This document shows positions 8,517-15,987 of a stretch of DNA of 48,754 nt, piece by piece. Source of the stretch: Sunxiuqinia dokdonensis. Lineage in GTDB: Bacteria > Bacteroidota > Bacteroidia > Bacteroidales > Prolixibacteraceae. How positions within the stretch are numbered: the first letter of the stretch is position 1; each line of letters starts with the position of its first letter. The translations under genes and the position numbers were made by a program. The notes under the pieces were generated by a model that saw only the letters and a list, made by a program, of their open reading frames with translations, was not told the origin of the DNA and did not search any database. The stretch covers positions 1 to 48,754 of the forward strand of contig NZ_LGIA01000006.1 of the NCBI RefSeq assembly GCF_001270965.1, written 5' to 3'.

Positions 8517-9503
8517 TTAGTTAACCGATGGCGTAATAACAAATTTGCGAAATTCAACCGGCCCGTGATCACCCTGAATCATAATTGGTCCCGGCTCCCC
8601 TTCATGACTATCCAGTGAGCCACCCGTTATTCCGGGAATTGGACGGTTCGAAACAACTTCGATTCCATTGTGCACAACCGTTACATGGCGACCAACAAGC
8701 GTTACTTCATAGGTTTGCCATTCGCCAGGTTCGCTGGCCGCATTGACCGCTGGAGCTATAAATCCATAAATACCGCCGATACTCACACCATCAGCTCTTC
8801 CTTTGGAATCCTCAATCTGCAGCTCGTAGCGGCCACGAAGGTAAATTCCACTATTACTTCCTGCCGGGTATCTGAATTCAACGCTCAGTTTGAAATCATC
8901 GAATTTTTGGTTGGTAATCAGGTTGCCACCCTTTTCCTTGTTCACCAATACGCCATCGACCATCTCAAATTTATTGTTCTCCGGAATGATCCATCGGTCC
9001 ATGTTATCAGTGAGTAAGTTTATGGGATTTCCCCACACCGGCGGTTCTTTTCTTTCCAAAGATGGAGCACGAACACCAGTCCATTTTAGCTTGTTGCCAT
9101 CGAGCATTTTATACCCGGTCAGAACATCATCTTTCAAAGTAAATTCAAAATAAATATCATCGATATCCATCCACTGCGGAGGAATAGTAAAATGGTACTT
9201 ATCTTCATCGGCTGAGTAATGCACTTCCGCAATCGGACGTGCGCTTCCTTCGTAACCAACATAATAACCGACGAGTGTTGAAAATCCAGATAATTTGATT
9301 TCCAACCATCCGGGAAAACCATCGGATGCCAAAAGTCCATGCCTGAAAATTCCGAGATTCTCTAATTGATCCTTCTCCATGTTGATGGTAAGATCCCATT
9401 TGCCAATCACATCCGAGTCGCTTTCGACGCGTTGTGCCTGCGCAGAAACGAAGCCAACTAAAGTAAATACAAATAATAAAAGGAGAGTTTTAATTCTTTT
9501 CAT
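8517..9503 (-). CDS. Secreted DUF1080 (3-keto-disaccharide hydrolase-type) protein
   Basis: 328 residues with a signal peptide ending in SAQAQ near residue 24. An N-terminal domain of about 130 residues with beta character comes first. The second half is a DUF1080 concanavalin-like fold: N-L-L-T-D-N-M-D-R-W near residue 163, then D-F-K-L-S-V-E-F-R, N-S-G-I-Y-L-R-G-R-Y-E-L-Q, G-E-W-Q-T-Y-E-V and H-N-G-I. Family members act on sugars or glycosides, and recent work describes 3-keto-glycoside hydrolase activity for some. The two-domain layout is longer than a bare DUF1080. Substrate is unknown. A -7 element lies about 50 bases upstream. Confidence 0.82.
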   Translation of the reverse strand: MKRIKTLLLLFVFTLVGFVSAQAQRVESDSDVIGKWDLTINMEKDQLENLGIFRHGLLASDGFPGWLEIKLSGFSTLVGYYVGYEGSARPIAEVHYSADEDKYHFTIPPQWMDIDDIYFEFTLKDDVLTGYKMLDGNKLKWTGVRAPSLERKEPPVWGNPINLLTDNMDRWIIPENNKFEMVDGVLVNKEKGGNLITNQKFDDFKLSVEFRYPAGSNSGIYLRGRYELQIEDSKGRADGVSIGGIYGFIAPAVNAASEPGEWQTYEVTLVGRHVTVVHNGIEVVSNRPIPGITGGSLDSHEGEPGPIMIQGDHGPVEFRKFVITPSVN

Positions 9504-9552
9504 CGCGTAGCTGTTTTGATTAGTAAAATGACATTCTTGCTTTTATATGTTA

Positions 9553-9560
9553 CAAATCTA
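9553..9560 (-). promoter_or_regulatory. -7 element of the DUF1080 gene
   Basis: Reads TAGATTTG on the minus strand, matching TAnnTTTG, with about 45 bases to the start codon. The rest of 9504-9696 shows no gene. Confidence 0.5.
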
Positions 9561-9693
9561 CTCAAAAACTGCATTGAATTGAATACACTTTTGCAATTTA
9601 CCCCTTTCAAAAATTCATTATGCGTTATTGTCTAAGCATTTAAATTGATGTATCCGGGAGCTATTCCACCACTGCCAAGACGAAAAATTGGGC

Positions 9694-9725
9694 ATAAAAA
9701 AAGGTCAACCACTTCTGATTGACCT
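9694..9725 (-). terminator. Displaced native terminator of tRNA-Asn
   Basis: AGGTCAA (9702-9708) pairs with TTGACCT (9719-9725); on the minus strand eight T follow. It sits directly beyond the attL copy of the tRNA-Asn 3' end and points the way the tRNA is read. It therefore fits as the original tRNA terminator, now 13 kb away from its gene. Confidence 0.75.
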
Positions 9726-9728
9726 CTC

Positions 9729-9747
9729 AGCTCCCCAGGTAGGACTT
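9729..9747. repeat. attL: 19-bp copy of the tRNA-Asn 3' end
   Basis: AGCTCCCCAGGTAGGACTT is identical to 22718-22736, which includes the 3' end of tRNA-Asn. Bases on both sides differ (C/A before, A/G after), so the perfect core is exactly 19 bases. Confidence 0.93.
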
Positions 9748-9882
9748 ATTGTCTACAAACCTAGATTCAGACAGATGCATTCAATTAACTATCTTTCTGC
9801 ACTTTAAAGACTATTTTTGATTCCAAATTAAGACAGGTAAGTTTAACTTCATTCTTTATTCTCTCTTTTAAATTCTCTTTCA

Positions 9883-9890
9883 TATCTTTG
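9883..9890 (+). promoter_or_regulatory. -7 element of the integrase gene
   Basis: TATCTTTG matches TAnnTTTG and lies 15 bases before the ATG at 9906. An in-frame TTG at 9888 falls inside this box, which argues for the ATG. The stretch 9748-9882 next to attL holds no gene and could carry recombinase arm sites. Confidence 0.55.
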
Positions 9891-9905
9891 GATAAAACTA
9901 ACACC

Positions 9906-11135
9906 ATGCCCAGGCAGACACAACCAAAGGTAACATTCTATATCGACAAGAATAACCGGAATAAAAAAGGATTTGCACCTATAAAAGCAAACATCACGGT
10001 TAACTACAAGAACACAACAAAGATAATAGATCATATCCTTCCGTCCGACTGGAACCCGAAACAACAACGGGTAAGGCCTCCCCGCCCAGGTAAAACCAAC
10101 GGCCACGATCTAATCAACACCACACTTGAAATTTTGGTGAAAGACTTTGAAGAATTTACCAGGCGTTGCCGGATGAACAAAATAGAATTAACTCCAGCTA
10201 TTGCAAAGAAATTCCTGAATGGAGAAAGAAGCCTGACCGAAAAAGCATTCTGGATGGCCTATGATGAATATTTGGCATCAAAGCAGGTTGAACCAAAAAC
10301 CAAACAGAACTACACCCTTTATTACAACAAGTTGAGCGAGTTTGAGAAAGAAACCGGCTATTACATTGACTATCCCACAATCGATGCCATATTCTTTGAA
10401 AAATACCGACATTACATTCTGACCGAAAAGGGCCTGGGGTGGAATACCTTTGCAACGGCGATTAAAAAACTCAAATTCTTTATGAACTGGAGCCTGAAAC
10501 AAAAGTACCACAGCGAAAAGGGATTCAAGGAATTTTCGGCAACTGAAAAAGAACCTACAATCATATTCCTGACCATGGATGAACTCTCCACGCTTTATCA
10601 TCACGACTTCAACAACAAACGATTAAACCAGGTACGGGATAAATTTTGTTTTGGCTGCTTTACCGGATTGGCCTTTTCCGATCTGGACTCATTGACCAGG
10701 GAACACATCAACAACGGAACACTTACCAAGCTCAGACACAAGACAAAGATCCCGCTGGACATTGAACTGGCATTACCGGCTCTTGAAATCATGAAACGTT
10801 ACCAGGACAAATACAAAGCCCTGCCAAAGATCAGCCACCAGCGATTCAATGACTACATAAAAGAATGTTGCGAAAAGGCTGGCATTAAAACGCCTACGGT
10901 TTATAAAGACTTTTCCAAAGGGATTACAACCGAAAAGATTTCTCCCAAATACCAACTGGTGGGATCTCACACGGCCCGAAAAACATTCATCAGCAATTTC
11001 TACCACAATACAAAAGATGTGAACCTAACCAAAAAGAATGCAGGGATCACCCAGGATAAGACCTTGCGCCGGTACATGGGATCAGATAAAAACATGGAAA
11101 AAGAAGCCATGAATAAAGCTTTTGGGAATATCTAA
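9906..11135 (+). CDS. Tyrosine recombinase/integrase of the element
   Basis: 409 residues. An N-terminal arm-binding region (about 1-90, with V-T-F-Y-I-D-K-N-N-R-N) precedes a SAM-like core-binding domain (about 100-210) and a catalytic domain (about 220-409). The catalytic domain shows C-F-T-G-L-A-F-S-D-L near residue 250, a K in the beta hairpin (HKTKIPL), S-H-T-A-R-K-T near 353 and the nucleophile Tyr in L-R-R-Y-M-G near 390. The first catalytic Arg of the family (T-G-L-R) is Ala here, as in several Bacteroidota element integrases, e.g. IntDOT, which also lacks it. It should integrate and excise the element at tRNA-Asn. Its position right beside attL fits this. Confidence 0.93.
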   Translation: MPRQTQPKVTFYIDKNNRNKKGFAPIKANITVNYKNTTKIIDHILPSDWNPKQQRVRPPRPGKTNGHDLINTTLEILVKDFEEFTRRCRMNKIELTPAIAKKFLNGERSLTEKAFWMAYDEYLASKQVEPKTKQNYTLYYNKLSEFEKETGYYIDYPTIDAIFFEKYRHYILTEKGLGWNTFATAIKKLKFFMNWSLKQKYHSEKGFKEFSATEKEPTIIFLTMDELSTLYHHDFNNKRLNQVRDKFCFGCFTGLAFSDLDSLTREHINNGTLTKLRHKTKIPLDIELALPALEIMKRYQDKYKALPKISHQRFNDYIKECCEKAGIKTPTVYKDFSKGITTEKISPKYQLVGSHTARKTFISNFYHNTKDVNLTKKNAGITQDKTLRRYMGSDKNMEKEAMNKAFGNI

Positions 11136-11164
11136 AAAAAGTACGTAATTTTGTACTAAATCAA

Positions 11165-11428
11165 ATGACAAAAATGAAAGCAGTTAATTATTCAGAATTG
11201 AGGCAAAACCTTAAATCCAATCTGGACGCGGTAACGGATGATCAGGAACTATTGGTTGTACACCGGCCCAAGGGGAAAAGTATTGTTATGATGTCATTGG
11301 CAGAGTTTAACGCATTGCAGGAAACCTTGCACCTGAACCGGAGCAGAACAAACCGCCAAAGACTTGAAAACGCCGTTGAAAATATCAACTCTAAAACAAA
11401 CCTGGTGAAAAAACCTATTGCCGAATAA
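11165..11428 (+). CDS. YefM/Phd-family antitoxin
   Basis: 87 residues. The N-terminal Phd/YefM fold is seen in A-V-N-Y-S-E-L-R-Q-N-L (near residue 5), the E-L-L-V-V-H-R-P-K-G-K segment and V-M-M-S-L-A-E-F-N-A-L-Q-E-T, followed by a basic/polar tail that would wrap the toxin. It binds and blocks the toxin encoded next and should repress their shared promoter. Stop and toxin start overlap by one base (TAATG), indicating coupled translation. It starts 29 bases after the integrase stop. Confidence 0.9.
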   Translation: MTKMKAVNYSELRQNLKSNLDAVTDDQELLVVHRPKGKSIVMMSLAEFNALQETLHLNRSRTNRQRLENAVENINSKTNLVKKPIAE

Positions 11429-11682
11429 TGGATATCTATTGGGATAAAACAGCCTGGGAAGATTACCAGTACTGGGTTACGAATGATCGAAAGATCCTAA
11501 GAAAAATCAACGCCTTAATAAAAGAGTGCCAACGCACACCATTTGTCGGAACTGGCAAGCCCGAAGCCCTAAAACAAAACCTTTCCGGCTTTTGGTCCCG
11601 GCGAATTACCGGCGAACACCGGTTAGTATATAAGGTTGAAAATGATGTTTTGTACATTGCCCAATGCCGGTATCATTATTAA
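11428..11682 (+). CDS. YoeB/Txe-family mRNA-cleaving toxin
   Basis: 84 residues, the same length as E. coli YoeB. The known catalytic positions are all retained at the same numbers: Glu46 (GKPEALK), Arg65 (TGEHRLVY) and His83 with the terminal Tyr84 (CRYHY). The family cuts mRNA in the ribosomal A site. Nothing suggests inactivation. Inside an integrative element the pair probably stabilises it by killing or stalling cells that lose it, or acts against phage; sequence cannot decide between these. Confidence 0.95.
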   Translation: MDIYWDKTAWEDYQYWVTNDRKILRKINALIKECQRTPFVGTGKPEALKQNLSGFWSRRITGEHRLVYKVENDVLYIAQCRYHY

Positions 11683-11753
11683 CTTTTGATCCTTCATCCA
11701 TATTGCCCCCGGTTTTAAAAATAGAAAAAAGGCATTACCTTGATTATAAGAAA

Positions 11754-11797
11754 GGGGTATGCAAGATGTGTTTTTGTGGTACAAAAAACCATACCCC
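11754..11797. repeat. Nested inverted repeat between the toxin and XRE genes
   Basis: GGGGTATG (11754-11761) pairs with CATACCCC (11790-11797), and inside it TTTTTGT pairs with ACAAAAA. It lies between convergent genes and could be a bidirectional terminator or an operator. The remainder of 11683-11885 holds no gene. Confidence 0.6.
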
Positions 11798-11885
11798 ACA
11801 TAATTTTGATAAAGAAATCTGACTCCAGATACCAAAAAATCAGTTTACGTTCAGTTGTAGAAGGGGAAAATAGATTCAGATTTCA

Positions 11886-12344
11886 TTAATCTATTTTATC
11901 AGTTTTAATTAACTGATGTCTAAGGGCATATTCTTTCTGGGTGCTTTCCTTACGGATGATTGCCAAATAATTATTCAGAAACTCAAGTTCTTCAATTATA
12001 CCTTCCTTGCTAATATCCGAATCTTTAATTCGATCAACTAATTCATCTACCAGTTTGGCTGAATATTTGGCATTTTCTAAGATATGTGAAAATGACAAAT
12101 TGCCTTCGATTAATGTATTATTTATACTTTCAACAACGTCTGCACTTACTGCTGGCAATAGATCGTTATATGAATTTATTCCAAGAATCCGGCAAATCTC
12201 CAAAAATCTCTCAATACTTAAAACATTTATTCCTTGCTCTATTTTTTGGTATCCAGGTTGGCTAATGTTTAGTGCTTCAGCCATTTGTTTTTGACTGATT
12301 TTCTTTGCCTTCCTGAGTTCTTTTATCCGTTTCAAAACTAACAT
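11886..12344 (-). CDS. XRE-family transcriptional regulator
   Basis: 152 residues. A helix-turn-helix of the Cro/CI type spans about residues 1-65: R-I-K-E-L-R-K-A-K-K-I-S-Q-K-Q-M-A with S-Q-P-G-Y-Q-K-I-E-Q-G as recognition helix. The C-terminal part (70-152) is helical and could mediate dimerisation. It is the only gene read leftward inside the element and faces the rightward block across a 141-base gap, so it is the likely repressor of the excision/replication genes. No LexA-like cleavage domain is seen. Confidence 0.88.
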   Translation of the reverse strand: MLVLKRIKELRKAKKISQKQMAEALNISQPGYQKIEQGINVLSIERFLEICRILGINSYNDLLPAVSADVVESINNTLIEGNLSFSHILENAKYSAKLVDELVDRIKDSDISKEGIIEELEFLNNYLAIIRKESTQKEYALRHQLIKTDKID

Positions 12345-12485
12345 GTTGTAAAAATAATACTATTTGGATCATTTTACACTAAAACAACACAAATACAACT
12401 ATTCAGATTTTTTATCATCTTTTATGCACATTTAAAAAACTTATCAGTTATATTTGCACATATAAACACTTAATATTATAACAAC
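12345..12485. promoter_or_regulatory. Divergent control region of the element
   Basis: Lies between the XRE gene (reverse) and the small RHH gene (forward). It holds TATATTTG at 12449-12456, a -7 element for the rightward genes. TGCACAT occurs twice (12425-12431 and 12455-12461) in A/T-rich sequence and could be an operator half-site pair, the second overlapping the -7 box. Confidence 0.5.
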
Positions 12486-12647
12486 ATGAAAGATGTAACT
12501 ATCCCCAAACAAGAAACCAAAACCAAACGGATGATTGTTCTAGTGACCCCTACCGAACACAAGCGAATTAAGCAGTACTGCCGCGACCGCAAGGTAACGC
12601 TCACCAATGTGATCCGTTTCGCTTTGAAAGAAACTTTTGACCTCTAA
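12486..12647 (+). CDS. Small ribbon-helix-helix-type protein
   Basis: 53 residues, too small for many gene finders. After a basic leader it has R-M-I-V-L-V-T-P-T-E-H-K-R-I-K-Q-Y-C and T-L-T-N-V-I-R-F-A-L-K-E: a beta strand followed by two helices as in CopG/Arc repressors. It is the first gene of the rightward block and is followed after 10 bases by the excisionase-like gene. Likely a DNA-binding regulator; a partition or recombination accessory role is also possible. Confidence 0.7.
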   Translation: MKDVTIPKQETKTKRMIVLVTPTEHKRIKQYCRDRKVTLTNVIRFALKETFDL

Positions 12648-12657
12648 ATCTTCAGCC

Positions 12658-12924
12658 ATGGAAAAAGTAATAATACTCGCCACAGCAGAAGAAATAGCCA
12701 AAGGGTTAAGAATAATCCTGGACGAACATTCCGCCCAACAAAAACAGCAGACGAACTTTGAAGCTGATAAAATGACCGTAGGCGAGGGAGCAAAGTACAT
12801 TGATGTGAGCTACACCACACTTTGTAAGTGGATTAAGGCAGGCAAAGTGCCGGTACACGGAAAAGGCCCCACCCGCTTTTTATTGAAATCTGAGTTGATC
12901 GAAGCCTATAAAAAAATCGACTAG
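12658..12924 (+). CDS. Excisionase-like helix-turn-helix protein
   Basis: 88 residues from the ATG at 12658; an ATG at 12637 in the same frame would overlap the gene before it. The C-terminal half is a MerR/excisionase-type winged helix: M-T-V-G-E-G-A-K-Y-I-D-V-S-Y-T-T-L-C-K-W-I-K-A-G-K-V-P-V near residues 40-67, then T-R-F-L-L-K-S-E-L. In Bacteroidota elements such proteins help the integrase excise the element, or regulate. The N-terminal 38 residues are helical and are found in related element proteins. Confidence 0.82.
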   Translation: MEKVIILATAEEIAKGLRIILDEHSAQQKQQTNFEADKMTVGEGAKYIDVSYTTLCKWIKAGKVPVHGKGPTRFLLKSELIEAYKKID

Positions 12925-12927
12925 CCC

Positions 12928-13065
12928 ATGAAAAATAAAAAAACCTACACAGCTCACTTTCCAGGCATCGGAAAAGTCGAAATATCTAAAGAGAGAGCCG
13001 AAAGGATCCTTTGGCTCCAAAAGGTGATTCGGGAGCAGAACGAGAAAGAGAAGAAAGAAGAATAG
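12928..13065 (+). CDS. Small hypothetical protein
   Basis: 45 residues, starting 3 bases after the excisionase-like stop. It has Y-T-A-H-F-P-G-I-G-K-V-E-I-S-K-E-R-A-E-R-I and a charged helical tail rich in K and E. No family is recognised. Its spacing within a packed gene block is the main support for it being real. Confidence 0.55.
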   Translation: MKNKKTYTAHFPGIGKVEISKERAERILWLQKVIREQNEKEKKEE

Positions 13066-13085
13066 GCACTTGTTAGAAAACCATT

Positions 13086-14894
13086 ATGACAAACAACAAT
13101 AAAAAAGTACTTGCTGAAATCCCGGACTCGGAAAACCATGGAGAACACCATGAAATCTATGGGTTCTATATTTCAGGTAGTAAATACTTTACGATTGAAA
13201 TACAAAGACGGAACAAGGTAAAAGTTGAACTTTCAAATTTCGTTGGGAAAAGTTTGTTCCACCTGGTCAATGGAACCAACAACAGCAAACGAATTATCCT
13301 GATCCAGCGATACACAGGAGAAACTTACCTGGTTGAATTGCAATCATCAGAAATGAGACTGGACAGTTTTGAAACCACCCTGAAAAGCAAACAGTGTACT
13401 TTTCTCGGTAACACTTACCAGCTCAAGCGGATATTCGCCAGGTGGATGGACGAAGAAGTTCAGGCAACTATTATTGAGGTAATGGGATGGAACCCTGAAC
13501 ATCAAATTTACGCTTTTGCAAATGCAATTTTTACGAAGGCCGGGCAACTATTAAAAGTGGATGATGTTGGCATTATCGCGGATCCAGAAACTCAAAGTAA
13601 ATATTACCTACCGGCTTTTGGACAAGCTCATATCAACAACCTGGATTACGAAGGCGAGCGCAAATTTGTTTACATCGAGGGAGAAATTGATTTCGAAAAA
13701 TGGTCAAAGCTCTATTTCCAAGCTTTTGAAACCAACGGCGGAATAGCCATTCTTTTCCTGATCCTCTCGGTTTTCTGGGATGTAGTTTTTAACCAGGTGG
13801 GGTTCTTTCCGTTCCTTTTTCTGTTTGGGGCCTATGGTACCGGAAAAACGTCAATGACCGAAAACCTATTACGAGTTTTCGGAAAAGATTTCATTGGGAT
13901 CCCGCTTAATAATGCCACACAGGTTGCGCTATCCCGAACAATCGCAAGCCGAAACAATACCATTTTTTACCTCAAGGAATACACACCCGAAACAGACGAA
14001 GCGAACCAGGATCTCATTCTCACTGCTTACGATGGATCCGGCCGGGTAACCGGAGTAAAAAGCAACGACAACCGAACCCGAATTGCAGCGGTTAAATCAG
14101 CAATCATCTTTGATGGGAACCATTTGCCCAACCAAAAAACGGCTGTTCTAAGTCGAATGATCTTGTTGAACTTTGAAAACAACAAGTTTACACCCGAACA
14201 GCGAAAAGCATTTGAAGGCTTGCATCGGATAAAGGATAATGGTTTTGGGATTGTTGTAACCGATATTCTGAAACACCGTGAATATTTCGCCAAAAACTTC
14301 AAAAGAGAATTTGACGAGAATATAAAGGAGCTAAGAACTGACTTAAAAGCCGATTTTGCCGAACGAACCTTAAAGCATGTCGCCCTAGTGCTTACCCCCG
14401 CTAAACTGCTTAGTAAAAAACTTCAATTACCCTTTGCCTTTAATGAAATAAAGAGGGCCGTCGTGGACAACGCAAAAGACCAAAACAGCCTCCTAAAGCA
14501 AACCGATGAAGTGACAATCTTTTGGCAGGCATTTGCTTACAATGTGAGAAACGGAAACCTAATTCAGTTTATTCATGATGACCCCGGTAGCGATCCTAAA
14601 AGATGTCATTACCGCAAAAAAATGGAGGAATCCGGAGAATCAATTTTGCAAATTAAACTTCAATTGATCTACACAGAATATGTACGCTATTGCAAAAATA
14701 ACAACCAACGATTCTTAGACTCAAATAGTCTCCGCATGCTTTTAACGTCAAAAGCCTACAAACCATTTATCGCCAATGTACAGAAGGGCAGAAGTGCAGC
14801 TTACACTGATTCCTATTTTGGCTCTTGCTATCAATTTCGGCTCGAATCAAATGAAAACGGTTTTGCAATCAATGAAGTAGAGTTAAACATGTAA
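13086..14894 (+). CDS. P-loop ATPase, probable replicative helicase (DUF927/D5-like)
   Basis: 602 residues. Walker A is G-A-Y-G-T-G-K-T-S near residue 247-255, preceded by the hydrophobic strand FFPFLFLF. A Walker-B-like strand (TIFYLKEYTPE) lies near residue 295. G-S-G-R-V-T-G-V-K-S near 320 and the sensor-like S-A-I-I-F-D-G-N-H near 338 resemble DUF927 and poxvirus D5/P4-alpha-type superfamily 3 helicases. The first 230 residues and last 150 are of unknown type. Its stop codon lies in the first iteron of a 12-copy array, and a split primase follows, so it probably unwinds the element's origin. The exact family is uncertain. Confidence 0.72.
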   Translation: MTNNNKKVLAEIPDSENHGEHHEIYGFYISGSKYFTIEIQRRNKVKVELSNFVGKSLFHLVNGTNNSKRIILIQRYTGETYLVELQSSEMRLDSFETTLKSKQCTFLGNTYQLKRIFARWMDEEVQATIIEVMGWNPEHQIYAFANAIFTKAGQLLKVDDVGIIADPETQSKYYLPAFGQAHINNLDYEGERKFVYIEGEIDFEKWSKLYFQAFETNGGIAILFLILSVFWDVVFNQVGFFPFLFLFGAYGTGKTSMTENLLRVFGKDFIGIPLNNATQVALSRTIASRNNTIFYLKEYTPETDEANQDLILTAYDGSGRVTGVKSNDNRTRIAAVKSAIIFDGNHLPNQKTAVLSRMILLNFENNKFTPEQRKAFEGLHRIKDNGFGIVVTDILKHREYFAKNFKREFDENIKELRTDLKADFAERTLKHVALVLTPAKLLSKKLQLPFAFNEIKRAVVDNAKDQNSLLKQTDEVTIFWQAFAYNVRNGNLIQFIHDDPGSDPKRCHYRKKMEESGESILQIKLQLIYTEYVRYCKNNNQRFLDSNSLRMLLTSKAYKPFIANVQKGRSAAYTDSYFGSCYQFRLESNENGFAINEVELNM

Positions 14895-15165
14895 ATCTTG
14901 TAAATATTGTAAATATTGAAATATAAACCAATGAAAAACAACACCTTAAACATTTACAACACATTTACAGGATTTACACAGCTAACAATAAACATAAAAA
15001 TGCATTGTAAATGTTGTAAATGTCTCAAAACAGCACTCAATAAATTGATATTGTGCCCATTAGACACCATTGAGGTGAAAAAGCAGATTTACAATGGTAG
15101 TTTCTGTAATGTGCTGATTAACTATGTTTTATTCGAAATCATTTACAGGATTTACAACATTTACA
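14890..15165. repeat. Iteron array, candidate replication origin
   Basis: Twelve copies of TGTAAAT or its complement ATTTACA. Forward: 14890, 14899, 14908, 15006, 15015. Reverse: 14952, 14963, 14972, 15087, 15141, 15150, 15159. Within groups the spacing is 9 bases (once 11), and groups alternate in direction. The array fills the longest gap in the element's rightward block (14895-15220), between the helicase-like gene and the primase genes. Iterons beside replication genes are the classic layout of plasmid and satellite origins. An 88-codon frame crosses it but is made of the repeats. Confidence 0.85.
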
Positions 15166-15220
15166 ACCCTACACATACATAAAAGCCCGGCAAAAAAAAG
15201 CAATTCAAAAATCAACCAAT

Positions 15221-15433
15221 ATGGAAGCATTTGAAATTAGTTTCTTAATCTCCAACAAAAAGGGAAAGAAGAAAACCTCTTCACGAAAAACTTTTGCTGC
15301 AACCGGATGGGAGGCAGCAAAGGAAGTTGAGAATTTTATGCAGCGTGCCCGGATGGGAATGAAATTCGAATTCATCGACTGGGAAGTATTGGATCCCGGT
15401 AAATGTCACTTTTCATATAAAGGGAAAAAATGA
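15221..15433 (+). CDS. Hypothetical protein before the primase gene
   Basis: 70 residues, basic N-terminal half (K-K-G-K-K-K-T-S-S-R-K) and an aromatic C-terminal half (F-E-F-I-D-W-E-V-L). No family is recognised. Its stop overlaps the primase start by four bases (ATGA), so translation is coupled and a role with the primase is likely. The position right after the iterons would suit an origin-binding protein (inference only). Confidence 0.6.
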   Translation: MEAFEISFLISNKKGKKKTSSRKTFAATGWEAAKEVENFMQRARMGMKFEFIDWEVLDPGKCHFSYKGKK

Positions 15434-15987
15434 TACTAAACGATACACCAAAGTTCAGCTTTTTCAAGGCACCGGTGGCCAATGTTTCACCTGATCGACA
15501 GATCACGATCCGGGATGCTTATCTGGCTATCAGTGGCGACTATTTCAAACGGGCCACCCTTGAATTGAGGTCAATAACAGATCAAACCGAAAACCGGAAT
15601 TTTAAAGCAACAAATTTCAGCTTTGTTACATTTTCCGGCACGTTCTCACGAAGAAACGAAAAGAGCCTAATTCAACACTCCGGGTATATGGTTTTAGATT
15701 TTGATCACCTGGAGAATGTGGCAGCCGTGAAGGATCGTCTGTTGAAAGACCCGCATTTTTATACGGAATTGCTGTTTGTTTCGCCCAACGGTAACGGCCT
15801 AAAATGGGTTGTTCAGATTGATATTTCCGGCAAATATTCACACGGTCAGTATTTCGATGCTATTAAAAATTACATCAAAAGCACTCATCAACTGGAAATC
15901 GACAAGTCAGGCAGGGATATTTGCCGCGTCTGTTTTTTGAGCTGGGATCCAGATGCCTTTGTTCACCCTAAACACCTAATAAGATGA
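15430..15987 (+). CDS. BT4734-like (VirE_N) primase-type domain protein
   Basis: 185 residues matching the BT4734-like N-terminal domain, a branch of the archaeo-eukaryotic primase superfamily. The motifs expected of that fold are readable: the acidic pair in Y-M-V-L-D-F-D-H-L (Asp90, Asp92), S-P-N-G-N-G-L-K-W at 118-126, and the D-K-S-G-R-D-I-C-R-V-C-F-L-S-W-D stretch at 158-173. It probably primes replication of the element. In many Bacteroidota elements this domain is one part of a longer primase-helicase; here it ends right after the catalytic domain and the next gene carries the following part. Confidence 0.82.
   Translation: MILNDTPKFSFFKAPVANVSPDRQITIRDAYLAISGDYFKRATLELRSITDQTENRNFKATNFSFVTFSGTFSRRNEKSLIQHSGYMVLDFDHLENVAAVKDRLLKDPHFYTELLFVSPNGNGLKWVVQIDISGKYSHGQYFDAIKNYIKSTHQLEIDKSGRDICRVCFLSWDPDAFVHPKHLIR

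Noticed and set aside
11165-11682. Toxin-antitoxin pair as an inactivated remnant
   Set aside because: All known YoeB catalytic positions and the antitoxin fold are intact.
14916-15182. 88-codon open frame across the iteron array
   Set aside because: Its sequence is made of translated TGTAAAT/ATTTACA repeats and has no protein-like pattern; the repeats explain the open frame.
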